A stretch of DNA of 64,000 bases from Streptomyces pilosus. Lineage in GTDB: Bacteria > Actinomycetota > Actinomycetes > Streptomycetales > Streptomycetaceae. The stretch is from NCBI RefSeq assembly GCF_014649835.1, contig NZ_BMTU01000003.1:248001-312000 (forward strand). Direction: 5' to 3'. The notes beneath the pieces were generated by a model. That model was given only the letters and a program-made list of their open reading frames with translations. It did not search any database and was not told the DNA's origin. Below are positions 18,322-26,988 of this stretch, one piece after another (the stretch's first letter is position 1; every line of letters starts with the position of its first letter). The position numbers and the translations under genes are program-made.

Positions 18322-18605
18322 AGGTGCTGCACCCCCTCGGGGATCTCGTAGAACGTGGGGTGCCGGTAGGGCTTGTCGGCGGCCGGCTCGAAGAAGGGGT
18401 CCTTCTCGTCGGGCGAGGAGGCGGTGATCGCGGACGACGGGACGACCCAGAGGGAGACGCCCTCGCCGCGCCGGGTGTACAGGTCGCGGGCGTTGCGCAG
18501 GGCGAGTTCCGCGTCCGGCGCGTGCAGGCTGCCGGCGTGGGTGTGGGACAGGCCCCGGCGCGAGCGCACGAAGACCTCCCACAGGGGCCAGTCGGTGTGG
18601 GTCAT
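18318..18605 (-). CDS. paaB: Phenylacetyl-CoA epoxidase subunit PaaB
   Basis: This small subunit of 95 residues begins [18 protein letters not shown], the conserved PaaB opening. It bridges PaaAC pairs in the complex (family knowledge). The ATG overlaps the paaA stop (ATGA), and its stop overlaps the paaC start, so the operon is tightly coupled. It is too short to contain other domains. Confidence 0.95.
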   Translation of the reverse strand: MTHTDWPLWEVFVRSRRGLSHTHAGSLHAPDAELALRNARDLYTRRGEGVSLWVVPSSAITASSPDEKDPFFEPAADKPYRHPTFYEIPEGVQHL

Positions 18606-19615
18606 GCTCGCGTAGCTCCTGTCTCGCCGTTCGAGTGCTTGGCCGCGTGGGCCGCTGCCGCCTCCCTGACCCAGGCGCCCTCCTCGTGGGCCCGCCGGCG
18701 CCGGGTCAGCCGCTGTTCGTTGCAGGGGCCGTTGCCCTTGAGGACGTCCCAGAACTCCGCCCAGTCGATGGCGCCGAAGTCGTGGTGTCCCCGCTCCTCG
18801 TTCCACTTCAGGTCCGGGTCGGGGAGGGTGAGGCCGAGGGACGCCGCCTGGGGGACGCAGATGTCGACGAAGCGCTGGCGCAGTTCGTCGTTGGAGTGCC
18901 GCTTGATCTTCCAGGCCATCGACTGCGCGGAGTGCTGGGACTCGTCGTCGGGCGGGCCGAACATCATCAGTGACGGCCACCACCAGCGGTCCACCGCGTC
19001 CTGCGCCATCGCGTGCTGCTCCGGGGTGCCCTTGCTGAGGGCCAGCAGCAGCTCGTAGCCCTGGCGCTGGTGGAAGGACTCCTCCTTGCAGATCCGGACC
19101 ATCGCGCGCGCGTACGGCCCGTAGGAGCAGCGGCACAGGGGGACCTGGTTGGTGATCGCCGCGCCGTCCACGAGCCAGCCGATGGCGCCGACGTCCGCCC
19201 AGGTCAGCGTCGGGTAGTTGAAGATCGAGGAGTACTTCTGGCGGCCGGAGTGCAGCTTGTCGAGCAGCTCCTCGCGGCTGGTGCCGAGCGTCTCGGCGGC
19301 GCTGTAGAGGTACAGGCCGTGCCCCGCCTCGTCCTGCACCTTGGCCATCAGGATCGCCTTGCGGCGCAGGGACGGCGCGCGCGTGATCCAGTTGGCCTCG
19401 GGCTGCATGCCGATGATCTCGGAGTGGGCGTGCTGCGCGATCTGCCGGACGAGCGTCGCCCGGTAGGCGTCCGGCATCCAGTCGCGCGGCTCGATCCGCT
19501 CGTCGGCGGCGACGGCCGCGTCGAAGGCGTGCTGGTGTCCGGCGGTGTCGTCCGCGCCGGCCGTCACGCCGTACGCCCGGCTGCCCGCCGTGTCGCGGGC
19601 GGCTGCTGTCGCCAT
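18602..19615 (-). CDS. paaA: Phenylacetyl-CoA epoxidase catalytic subunit PaaA
   Basis: This diiron oxygenase subunit of 337 residues converts phenylacetyl-CoA to its 1,2-epoxide. Metal-ligand motifs are visible: a Glu in [13 protein letters not shown] (the ExxH pattern) and later [14 protein letters not shown]. The first 30 residues ([11 protein letters not shown]) are variable. AGGGGGAC stands a few bases before the ATG. It is the first gene of paaABCDE, and a palindromic TetR-type operator lies 42 nt upstream of its start, so the whole operon is probably repressed until phenylacetyl-CoA is present. No paaK ligase or paaG/J/Z gene is in this operon; paaN and paaH lie 3.3 kb away. Confidence 0.96.
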   Translation of the reverse strand: MATAAARDTAGSRAYGVTAGADDTAGHQHAFDAAVAADERIEPRDWMPDAYRATLVRQIAQHAHSEIIGMQPEANWITRAPSLRRKAILMAKVQDEAGHGLYLYSAAETLGTSREELLDKLHSGRQKYSSIFNYPTLTWADVGAIGWLVDGAAITNQVPLCRCSYGPYARAMVRICKEESFHQRQGYELLLALSKGTPEQHAMAQDAVDRWWWPSLMMFGPPDDESQHSAQSMAWKIKRHSNDELRQRFVDICVPQAASLGLTLPDPDLKWNEERGHHDFGAIDWAEFWDVLKGNGPCNEQRLTRRRRAHEEGAWVREAAAAHAAKHSNGETGATRA

Positions 19616-19656
19616 GAGGTCCCCCTCGACCTGAATGCTTCCCGGAGCACGCTCCC

Positions 19657-19672
19657 GACCGATCGTTCGGTT
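19657..19672. promoter_or_regulatory. PaaR-type TetR operator, copy 1 (paaA promoter)
   Basis: GACCGATCGTTCGGTT contains the interrupted palindrome ACCGA-N4-TCGGT. Its exact reverse complement recurs at 24716. The surrounding 322-nt gap (19616-19937) also holds TGTGGATAA, a perfect DnaA-box 9-mer on the other strand, at 19717-19725. Nothing else in the gap is clear. Confidence 0.78.
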
Positions 19673-19937
19673 CGTGCGATTCCATGGTGGGACGGGTGCC
19701 GCGAGGTGTCAACCGTTGTGGATAACCTGCGGGTGCCGCCTGTGGACGACGGCGCCCGGGGCCCGCGGGGGCGGCTGCCGCGCGGCAGGAGGACCAGGGG
19801 GACTGTGCCCGGGTGCCCCGCGCTGAGTACCGTTCCGTGCGACGCGGCGGAGCGACGGCGCGGGCGGGCGACAGGGGACGGGCCTCGCGGCCGCGGCGGT
19901 GGCAGTGACGGACCGGGATCGGTGGGATCGGGGCGGG

Positions 19938-20897
19938 ATGAACGCGTACGACAAGGGCTCGGGCGCCCGGCGGGGGCCCGAGGGGGAGGGCACCGGCCCC
20001 GGAGCCGACCCCGCCCGCGACCCCGTGTCCGGTCCGGCCCCCGGCCTCCTACCCGCTCCCGAAGCCGGTCCCCGACCTGATCCCGAACCCGCCCCCGAAG
20101 CCGGTCCCCGACCTGATCCCGAACCCGCCCCCGAAGCCGGTCCCCGACCTGATCCCGAACCCGCCCCCGAAGCCGGTCCCCGACCTGATCCCGAACCCGG
20201 TCCGGACCCGGTGACCGCCCCGCCCGCCGAACCCCGCACCGGTGTGGCCGCCCTCTCCCTGCCCCACCAGATCGGCGCCGCTCTCGCGCTCGCGGTCGTC
20301 GCCGTCGTGGTCTGTGTGCACCTCGGCATGACGTTCCTGCACGTCGCGCCCGCGAACACGGTCAGCAAGCAGCACCGCGCGACGATCGAGAACTGGATCT
20401 ACCCGGAGTTCGAACAGAACTGGAAGCTGTTCGCGCCCAACCCCCTGCAGCAGAACGTCGCCGTCCAGGTGCGCGCCGAGATCCGCACCGCGGACGGGAC
20501 CTCCCGGACCACCGGCTGGTACGACCTGTCCGCGCGCGACGGCCGGGCCATCGACGGCAACCCGCTGCCCAGCCACACCCAGCAGAACGAGCTGCGCCGC
20601 GCGTGGGACTTCTTCGTCTCGACGCACGACGACGACAACCGGCCGGTGGGCCTGCGCGGGGCGCTCTCCGAGGCGTACCTGCGCCGGATCATGGCGATGC
20701 GCCTCGACCGCGCGGGCGCCGCCGGAGCGGACGGTGCCGTCGAGCGGGTCCAGGTCCGCTCCCGCACCACGGACATCCCGCCGCCCGACTGGAGCGAGGA
20801 GGAGGCCGGCGGGGAGAGGCTCTCCGCCACGCCCGTGTACCGCACCCTGCCCTGGTGGACCCTGCCCGGGGACGAGACCCGCGGAGGCATCGGGTGA
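19938..20897 (+). CDS. DUF5819 family membrane-anchored protein
   Basis: This protein of 319 residues starts with about 100 residues of proline-rich, repetitive text (PEAGPRPDPEPA units). One membrane helix follows (about 115-137, IGAALALAVVAVVVCVHLGMTF). The outer domain begins NWIYPEFEQNWKLFAPNP, which marks DUF5819. Its function is unknown. ATG at 19938 with GGGG 5-8 nt upstream is preferred over two GTG codons at 19899 and 19905. The stop overlaps the start of the HTTM gene, a pairing I believe recurs in streptomycetes. The two may form one exported or membrane complex (inference). Confidence 0.82.
   Translation: MNAYDKGSGARRGPEGEGTGPGADPARDPVSGPAPGLLPAPEAGPRPDPEPAPEAGPRPDPEPAPEAGPRPDPEPAPEAGPRPDPEPGPDPVTAPPAEPRTGVAALSLPHQIGAALALAVVAVVVCVHLGMTFLHVAPANTVSKQHRATIENWIYPEFEQNWKLFAPNPLQQNVAVQVRAEIRTADGTSRTTGWYDLSARDGRAIDGNPLPSHTQQNELRRAWDFFVSTHDDDNRPVGLRGALSEAYLRRIMAMRLDRAGAAGADGAVERVQVRSRTTDIPPPDWSEEEAGGERLSATPVYRTLPWWTLPGDETRGGIG
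20058..20201 (+). repeat. 36-bp in-frame tandem repeat, four copies
   Basis: The 36-bp unit beginning CCCGAAGCCGGTCCCCGACC is repeated at 20058, 20094, 20130 and 20166. It encodes the 12-residue unit PEAGPRPDPEPA. The copies are almost identical at DNA level, including the same synonymous codons, which points to recent expansion. Copy number is likely to vary between strains. Confidence 0.92.
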
Positions 20898-22135
20898 ACC
20901 GCTTCTCGCTCGCCCTCTCCCGGGGGATCGCCCGCGTCACCGACTCCGCGCTCGGCCCCTACCAGACCGCCGTGATCCGGATCGGCTTCGCCCTGACCTG
21001 GCTGCTGTTCCTGCTGCGCGAGTTCCCCCACCGCCAGGAGCTGTACGGGCCCGACGGCCCGTGGAGCCGGGAGCTGGCCGAGCAGCTGGTCGCGTCGAAC
21101 GGCGCCTTCACCGTGCTGCTCTGGTCCGACGGCCAGGTCTGGTTCGAGGCGGTCTACGCGCTGGCCGTGCTGTGCAGCCTCCTTCTGCTGCTGGGCTGGC
21201 GCACCCGCACCACGTCGGTGCTGTTCATGGTGGGCGTGCTGTCGCTGCAGAACCGCAGTGTCTTCATGGGCGACGGCGGCGACAACGTCCTGCACCTGAT
21301 GGCGATCTACCTGGTCTTCACCCGCTGCGGCCAGGTGTGGTCGCTGGACGCGCGGCGCGCCCGCCGCGCTGCCGGGGCACGCGCGCGCGGCGACCGGCCG
21401 CGCGACCGGGTCGGTCCGGCGCTGTGGGCCGTGCTGGGTGTCCTGCTGCTCCTGGCGACGCTCGCGGGCCGGACGGACGGCGACCGCTTCATACCGGCGC
21501 TGCTGTGGGCCGTGTGGCTCGCGCAGGCGCTGTGGTGGCTGGCCGGGCGCCGCGCCGGGACGGGCCGGTCGCGGATCCTGCTGGACGTGGTCGCGAACAT
21601 CGTGCACAACGGGGCGCTGCTGGTGATCATGGCGGAGGCGTGCCTGATCTACGCCACGGCCGGCTGGTACAAGGTCCAGGGCTCCCGCTGGCAGGACGGC
21701 ACGGCCGTCTACTACCCGCTCCACCTGGAGTACTTCTCCCCCTGGCCGGCCCTCGCGGACCTGCTGTCGGCCAGCGGCACCCTGGTGATGCTGGTGACCT
21801 ACGCGACGGTCGCCGTGCAGGTCGCCTTCCCGTTCACCCTGTTCAACCGGCGGGTCAAGAACGCCCTGCTCGGCTTCATGATCCTCGAACACGCGGTGAT
21901 CGCCGTCGTGCTGGGGCTGCCCTTCTTCTCCCTGGCGATGATCGCCGCCGACGCCGTCTTCCTGCCCACGTCCTTCCTGCGCCGGCTGGGCACACTGACG
22001 GCCCGCGCGCGCAAGGGACTGCGCCCGCGCCGCCGGGACGGGACGCCCCTCCCGGGGCCGCGGTCCCCCGCCGGCGCCCCGGCCGGCCGGCTGCCGGCTC
22101 CGGCACCCGGCGGAGGGCCGGCCCCGCGCACGTAG
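20894..22135 (+). CDS. HTTM-domain membrane protein (VKD-carboxylase-like)
   Basis: This polytopic protein of 413 residues belongs to the HTTM family, whose eukaryotic member is vitamin K-dependent gamma-carboxylase. About six to eight hydrophobic segments are visible. The hallmark patterns are LGPYQTAVIRIGFALTWLLF and LLLLGWRTRT. A middle motif, MGDGGDNVLHLMAIYLVF, carries the conserved Asp-Asn. It starts at a GTG that overlaps the stop of the DUF5819 gene (GTGA), so they are co-translated. Bacterial HTTM functions are largely unknown, and no carboxylation substrate is evident. The C-terminus is basic and proline-rich (KGLRPRRRDGTPL). Confidence 0.88.
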   Translation: MNRFSLALSRGIARVTDSALGPYQTAVIRIGFALTWLLFLLREFPHRQELYGPDGPWSRELAEQLVASNGAFTVLLWSDGQVWFEAVYALAVLCSLLLLLGWRTRTTSVLFMVGVLSLQNRSVFMGDGGDNVLHLMAIYLVFTRCGQVWSLDARRARRAAGARARGDRPRDRVGPALWAVLGVLLLLATLAGRTDGDRFIPALLWAVWLAQALWWLAGRRAGTGRSRILLDVVANIVHNGALLVIMAEACLIYATAGWYKVQGSRWQDGTAVYYPLHLEYFSPWPALADLLSASGTLVMLVTYATVAVQVAFPFTLFNRRVKNALLGFMILEHAVIAVVLGLPFFSLAMIAADAVFLPTSFLRRLGTLTARARKGLRPRRRDGTPLPGPRSPAGAPAGRLPAPAPGGGPAPRT

Positions 22136-22145
22136 GCTGCACGCC

Positions 22146-22937
22146 ATGACCGACCCCGCCCGCACCACCGCAGACGAGGACCCGGGCGGCGCCGTGTCCG
22201 CCTGGCACCGTCTGGCCGGCGACGCCGTCCTGCTCGACGGCTTCCACGCGCTCAAGCACGCCGTGCGCTTCGGGGCCGAGGTGCGCATGGCGCTCACCGC
22301 GGACCGGGCCGGGGCGCTCGCGCTCGCCGACGAGCTCGCCGGGGACGTACGGGAGGCGCTGGCGGCGCTGCTGACCGAGGTGCCGCACGGGACGTACGCC
22401 TCGCTGGTGCCCCGCCCGCATCCCACCGCCGTCGCCGCCCTGGCCGCCCGCCCCTCCCGCGCGGGCAACCTGGAGAAGCTGGCGCACACCCCGCGCGGCG
22501 CGCCCGTGGTGGTCCTCGACAACCCGCGCAACCTCGGCAACGCGGGGGCGGTGATCCGGCTGGCCGCCGGTTTCGGGGCGACCGGCGTCGTCACCACCGG
22601 CACGCTCGACCCCTGGCACCCCACCGTCGTGCGCGGCGGGGCGGGGCTGCACTTCGCCACCGCGGTGGAACGGCTGACCGTGCGGGAGCTGCCGCCGGGG
22701 CCGGTCTTCGCGCTCGACCCCGAGGGTGAGGACATCCGCGGGCTGGAGCTGCCGGACGACGCGCTGCTCGCCTTCGGCTCGGAACGCAGCGGACTGTCGG
22801 CCGGGCTGCGCGCGCGGGCCGACCACCTGGTGGCACTGCCGATGCGCCCCCAGGTCTCCAGCTACAACCTCGCCACCAGTGTGGCCATGACGCTGTACCA
22901 CTGGAGCGCCACCGGGGGCGCACCCCGTACTTCCTAG
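22146..22937 (+). CDS. TrmH/SpoU family RNA 2'-O-methyltransferase
   Basis: This SPOUT methyltransferase of 263 residues methylates a ribose in rRNA or tRNA with S-adenosylmethionine. The three SpoU motifs are clear: motif 1 NPRNLGNAGAVIR, motif 2 LLAFGSERSGLS and motif 3 VSSYNLATSVAMTLYHW, which form the knotted cofactor site. The exact RNA target cannot be read. The ATG follows TAGGCT (22133-22138) by 7 nt with no ribosome site, so it may be leaderless. Its TAG stop lies in the CCTAGG palindrome, where the convergent paaN stop also falls, so the two genes overlap by 4 nt. Confidence 0.92.
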   Translation: MTDPARTTADEDPGGAVSAWHRLAGDAVLLDGFHALKHAVRFGAEVRMALTADRAGALALADELAGDVREALAALLTEVPHGTYASLVPRPHPTAVAALAARPSRAGNLEKLAHTPRGAPVVVLDNPRNLGNAGAVIRLAAGFGATGVVTTGTLDPWHPTVVRGGAGLHFATAVERLTVRELPPGPVFALDPEGEDIRGLELPDDALLAFGSERSGLSAGLRARADHLVALPMRPQVSSYNLATSVAMTLYHWSATGGAPRTS

Positions 22938-24625
22938 GCCTCCCGGCGCACCTCGACCACCCGGAACCGGTTGGCCACGAACGCGCCGTCGCACAGGGCC
23001 GCGTTGGCCGCCGGGTTCCCGCCGGAGCCGTGGAAGTCGGAGAAGGCGGCCGTCTGGTTGACGTACACCCCGCCGGTGAGGTTGAGGGAGAGCTGGGCGG
23101 CCTCCTCCAGGCAGACCTCCCGCACCGTCTCCTCGACCTCCGGGGAGGTCGTGTAGGCGCCGACCGTCATGGCGCCCTTCTCCCGGACGGTGCGCCGCAG
23201 CAGCTCGGCCGCGTCGTCCGCCGAGTCGACGGCGACGGCGAAGGAGACCGGGCCGAAGCACTCGCTCATGTACGCGGCCTCGGCGTCCGGCTTGGAACCG
23301 TCCAGCTTGACGATCACCGGGGTGCGCACCACCGCGCCCGGGAACTCCGGGTGGGTGATCTCGCGGGAGGCGAGGACGACCTCGCCGAGCCCGCCGGCGG
23401 CCTCCAGACGGGCCTTGACGTCCGGGTTGACGATCGCGCCCAGCAGCGCGTTCGCCCGCGTGTCGTCGCCGAGCAGGCCGTCGACGGCCCGCGCCAGGTC
23501 GGCGGCGACCTCGTCGAAGGACTTGGGTCCCTGGTCGGTGGCGATGCCCTCGCGCGGGATCAGCAGGTTCTGCGGGGTGGTGCACATCTGGCCGCTGTAC
23601 AGGGACAGGGAGAACGCCAGGTTGGACAGCATCCCCTTGTAGTCGGCGGTCGACTCCACGATCACCGTGTTGACGCCGGCCTTCTCCGTGTACACCTGCG
23701 CCTGGCGGGCGTTGGCCTCCAGCCAGTCGCCGAAGCCGGTCGAGCCGGTGTAGTCGATGATCCGGATCTCCGGGCGGGTGGCCAGGGTCTTGGCGATGCC
23801 CTCACCGGGCCGCTCCGCGGCCAGGGCCACGAGGTTCGCGTCGAAGCCGGCCTCGGAGAGCACCTGGCGGGCCACCTGGACGGTGAGCGCGAGCGGCAGC
23901 ACCGCGCGGGGGTGCGGCTTGACCAGGACCGCATTGCCGGTGGCCAGGGAGGCGAACAGACCCGGGTAGCCGTTCCACGTCGGGAAGGTGTTGCAGCCGA
24001 TGACCAGGCCGATGCCGCGCGGCACGGGGACGAACTGCTTGCTGAGCGCGAGCGGGTCGCGCTTGCCCTGCGGCTTGGTCCACTCCGCCGTGTCCGGCGT
24101 GCGGATCTGCTCCACGTACGCGTAGGCGACCGCCTCCATGCCGCGGTCCTGCGCGTGCGGGCCGCCGGCCTGGAAGGCCATCATGAACGCCTGGCCGGAG
24201 GTGTGCATGACCGCCTGGGCGAACTCCATCGTCCGGTCGCTGATCCGCTTGAGGATCTCCAGGCAGACCACCGCGCGGGTCTCCGCGCCCGCGTCGCGCC
24301 AGGCACGCATCCCGGCCCGCATGGCGGGCAGCAGCTCGTCGAGGTCGGCGTGCGGATAGCTCACGCCCAGCTCGACGCCGTACGGGGAGGTCTCGCCGTC
24401 CACCCAGCCGTCCGTGCCCGGCTGGCCGAGGTCGAGGCGGGTGCCGAGCAGGGCGTCGAAGGCCGCCTTGCCCGCCGCCATGTCCAGGCTGCCGTTCTCC
24501 CCGTAGGCCTTGGGGTGCTCGGGGTGCGGGGACCAGTACGCGCGCGTACGGATCGCTTCCAGCGCCTGGTCCAGCGTGGGACGGTGGCGGGCGATCAGCT
24601 CGTGCGCCGTGAGTTCGGCGGCCAT
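22934..24625 (-). CDS. paaN: PaaN-type aldehyde dehydrogenase of phenylacetate catabolism
   Basis: This protein of 563 residues has an aldehyde dehydrogenase fold. It oxidises the ring-opened semialdehyde of the phenylacetyl-CoA pathway without the hydratase half of E. coli PaaZ. Motifs include GCNTFPTWNGYPGLFASLATGN for cofactor binding and the catalytic Cys in SGQMCTTPQN. The NAD site region FGDWLEANARQAQVYTEKAGVNT is also typical of PaaN. GAGGAG stands near -14, with the ATG at 24625. It is divergent from paaH, and a PaaR-type operator lies 91 nt before its start. Loss of the hydratase domain means the ring hydrolase must be a separate protein outside this window. Confidence 0.92.
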   Translation of the reverse strand: MAAELTAHELIARHRPTLDQALEAIRTRAYWSPHPEHPKAYGENGSLDMAAGKAAFDALLGTRLDLGQPGTDGWVDGETSPYGVELGVSYPHADLDELLPAMRAGMRAWRDAGAETRAVVCLEILKRISDRTMEFAQAVMHTSGQAFMMAFQAGGPHAQDRGMEAVAYAYVEQIRTPDTAEWTKPQGKRDPLALSKQFVPVPRGIGLVIGCNTFPTWNGYPGLFASLATGNAVLVKPHPRAVLPLALTVQVARQVLSEAGFDANLVALAAERPGEGIAKTLATRPEIRIIDYTGSTGFGDWLEANARQAQVYTEKAGVNTVIVESTADYKGMLSNLAFSLSLYSGQMCTTPQNLLIPREGIATDQGPKSFDEVAADLARAVDGLLGDDTRANALLGAIVNPDVKARLEAAGGLGEVVLASREITHPEFPGAVVRTPVIVKLDGSKPDAEAAYMSECFGPVSFAVAVDSADDAAELLRRTVREKGAMTVGAYTTSPEVEETVREVCLEEAAQLSLNLTGGVYVNQTAAFSDFHGSGGNPAANAALCDGAFVANRFRVVEVRREA

Positions 24626-24715
24626 GCGGGACCAACTCCTCGTCTCAGGAACTCTTCGTCGAGCTCATGGACCGGTGCGGAAACGTAGTCAGGAACGGGC
24701 GGTCAGGGTTAGGGT

Positions 24716-24731
24716 AACCGAACGATCGGTC
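24716..24731. promoter_or_regulatory. PaaR-type TetR operator, copy 2 (paaN/paaH divergent promoter)
   Basis: AACCGAACGATCGGTC is the exact reverse complement of the site before paaA (19657). It lies in the divergent gap and could control both genes. TGTGGAAAA at 24755-24763 resembles a DnaA box. Confidence 0.78.
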
Positions 24732-24786
24732 GGGACAAGGGGGTCCGCCGCATCTGTGGAAAACCCCGTGCGGGAGGATCGCGCAC

Positions 24787-26304
24787 ATGACAGCACTCGA
24801 CCTCAGCAGTCCCGTGGCCGTGGTCGGCACCGGCACCATGGGCCAGGGAATCGCCCAGGTCGCGCTGGTCGCCGGCCATCCCGTGCGGCTGTACGACACC
24901 GCCCCGGGTCAGGCCCGCCGCGCGGCCGACGCGATCGGCGCCCGGCTGGACCGGCTGGTGGAGAAGGAGCGCCTCACCGCCGCCGAGCGGGACGCCGCGC
25001 GCTCCCGGCTCCGGCCCGTCGACGAGCTCACCGGGCTGGCCGGCTGCTCCCTCGTCGTCGAGGCGGTGCTCGAGCGGCTCGACGTCAAGCAGGAGCTGTT
25101 CCGGGCGCTGGAGGACATCGTCCCCGAGGACTGTCTCCTCGCCACCAACACCTCCTCCCTGTCGGTCACCGCGATCGGCGGCGCGCTGCGCCTGCCCGGC
25201 CGGTTCGTGGGCCTGCACTTCTTCAACCCCGCGCCGCTGCTGCCGCTCGTCGAGGTCGTCTCCGGCTTCGCCACCGACGTGACGAGCGCCACCCGCGCCT
25301 ACGAGACGGCCCGCGCCTGGGGCAAGACGCCCGTCGCCTCCGCCGACACCCCCGGCTTCATCGTCAACCGGATCGCCCGGCCCTTCTACGCCGAGGCCTT
25401 CGCGGTGTACGAGTCCCAGGGCGCCGACCCGGCGACCATCGACGCGGTGCTGCGCGAGTCCGGCGGCTTCCGGATGGGCGCCTTCGAGCTGACCGACCTC
25501 ATCGGCCAGGACGTCAACGAGTCCGTCACCCACTCGGTGTGGCGGTCCTTCTTCCAGGACGTGCGCTTCACCCCGTCCCTGGCCCAGCGCCGGCTGGTCG
25601 AGTCCGGCCGCCTCGGCCGCAAGACCGGCCGGGGCTGGTACGACCACGCCGACGGCGCCGAGCGCCCCGAACCGCACACCGCCGAGCCCGCCGAACCGCC
25701 CGCGTACGTGATCGCCGAGGGTGATCTGGGCCCGGCCGCGGAGCTGCTCGCGCTGATCCGCGAGGCCGGCATCGAGGTGCGCGAGCGGGACGAGGACAGC
25801 GGCACCCGCCTGGTGCTGCCCGGCGGCGGACAGCTGGTGCTCGCCGACGGGCAGACGTCCGTGGAGTTCCTCGACGTGGTCTACTTCGACCTCGCCCTCG
25901 ACTACCGCACCGCCTCGCGCATCGCCCTGTCGCACTGCCGGGACACCTCCGCGCGGACCGTCGCCGAGGCCACCGGCCTGTTCCAGGCGCTCGGCAAGAA
26001 GGTCAGCGTCATCGGGGACGTCCCCGGGATGATCGTCGCGCGGACGGTGGCCCGGATCATCGACCTCGCGGTGGACGCCGTCGCCCGGGGCGTGGCCACC
26101 GAGGACGACGTCGACACCGCGATGCGGCTGGGCGTGAACTACCCCCTCGGTCCCTTCGAGTGGAGCCGCCGCCTCGGCCGGGGCTGGGCCGGGGGCCTGC
26201 TGGACGAGATGCACGACATCGACCCCTCCGGCCGCTACGCGCCGTCCCTCGCGCTCTACCAGTACGCGTGCGCCACCCCCGACGAGCGGGAGGACACCGC
26301 ATGA
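24787..26304 (+). CDS. paaH: 3-hydroxyacyl-CoA dehydrogenase, PaaH-like
   Basis: This dehydrogenase of 505 residues carries out the NAD-dependent 3-hydroxyadipyl-CoA oxidation near the end of phenylacetate catabolism. The Rossmann motif VGTGTMGQGIAQ is at residues 11-22. The catalytic His lies in LHFFNPAPLLPLVEVV (about residue 140), and TPGFIVNR begins the first C-terminal helical domain. A second such domain follows from about residue 410 (GMIVARTVARIIDLAVDA), the double form typical of PaaH. GGGAGG stands 10 nt before the ATG. The stop overlaps the TetR gene by 4 nt, so the enzyme and its likely regulator are co-translated. Confidence 0.93.
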   Translation: MTALDLSSPVAVVGTGTMGQGIAQVALVAGHPVRLYDTAPGQARRAADAIGARLDRLVEKERLTAAERDAARSRLRPVDELTGLAGCSLVVEAVLERLDVKQELFRALEDIVPEDCLLATNTSSLSVTAIGGALRLPGRFVGLHFFNPAPLLPLVEVVSGFATDVTSATRAYETARAWGKTPVASADTPGFIVNRIARPFYAEAFAVYESQGADPATIDAVLRESGGFRMGAFELTDLIGQDVNESVTHSVWRSFFQDVRFTPSLAQRRLVESGRLGRKTGRGWYDHADGAERPEPHTAEPAEPPAYVIAEGDLGPAAELLALIREAGIEVRERDEDSGTRLVLPGGGQLVLADGQTSVEFLDVVYFDLALDYRTASRIALSHCRDTSARTVAEATGLFQALGKKVSVIGDVPGMIVARTVARIIDLAVDAVARGVATEDDVDTAMRLGVNYPLGPFEWSRRLGRGWAGGLLDEMHDIDPSGRYAPSLALYQYACATPDEREDTA

Positions 26305-26891
26305 CCACCGCCAGGCGCGACACGTACACCCCGGAGACGCTGCTCTCCGTGGCCGTGCGGGTGTTCAACGAGCGCGGCTACGACGGCACCTCCATGGAGC
26401 ACCTCTCCAAGGCGGCCGGCATCTCCAAGTCGTCGATCTACCACCACGTGGCCGGCAAGGAGGAACTGCTGCGCCGTGCGGTGAGCCGGGCCCTGGACGG
26501 GCTCTTCGCGATCCTCGAGGAGGAGCCGGCGCGCACCGGCCGCGCCGCCGAACGGCTGGAGTACGTCGTACGGCGCATGGTCGAGGTGCTGATCGCCGAG
26601 CTGCCGTACGTGACGCTGCTGCTGCGGGTGCGCGGCAACACGGACACCGAGCGGTGGGCGCTGGAGCGCCGGCGCGAGTTCGACCACCGGGTGGCCGGGC
26701 TGCTGAGGGCCGCGGCGGCCGACGGGGACGTGCGCGAGGACATAGAGGTGCGCCTGGTGACCCGGCTGGTCTTCGGCATGATCAACTCGATCGTGGAGTG
26801 GTACAGGCCGGACGGGCGCGGCATGGACGAGCGCGAGGTGGCGGACGCGGTGGCGCAGCTGGCCTTCGGGGGCCTGCGCAAGGCGGTCTGA
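26301..26891 (+). CDS. TetR-family regulator, PaaR-like
   Basis: This repressor of 196 residues has a TetR helix-turn-helix at about 25-55 (GYDGTSMEHLSKAAGISKS then SIYHHVAGKEEL). The ligand domain has no catalytic features. It is translationally coupled to paaH by ATGA. The family members that control paa genes answer to phenylacetyl-CoA and bind an ACCGA-N4-TCGGT type palindrome (family knowledge, motif from memory). Exactly this palindrome lies before paaA, between paaN and paaH, and before the first bkd operon. It is therefore the best candidate for the protein that reads all three sites. Confidence 0.88.
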   Translation: MTTARRDTYTPETLLSVAVRVFNERGYDGTSMEHLSKAAGISKSSIYHHVAGKEELLRRAVSRALDGLFAILEEEPARTGRAAERLEYVVRRMVEVLIAELPYVTLLLRVRGNTDTERWALERRREFDHRVAGLLRAAAADGDVREDIEVRLVTRLVFGMINSIVEWYRPDGRGMDEREVADAVAQLAFGGLRKAV

Positions 26892-26931
26892 GGCGGTTCC
26901 GGCCTGCTCAGCGAGGGGCCGGCCGGTGGCG

Positions 26932-26988
26932 CTGCCCCGCGGCCCTCACGCCCGCGGTCCCGCGGCACTGCCCCGCGGCCCTCACGCC
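26932..26988. repeat. 21-bp direct repeat around the bkdR stop
   Basis: A 21-bp sequence beginning CTGCCCCGCGGCCCTCACG stands at 26932 and 26968. The second copy runs into the end of bkdR. It is non-coding in the first copy. Confidence 0.75.

Noticed and set aside
12902..20201. CRISPR arrays suggested by regular repeats at 12902-13030 and 20058-20201
   Set aside because: The spacers are not unique, the repeats are GC-rich tandem units, and no cas gene is present. The second array is an in-frame coding repeat.
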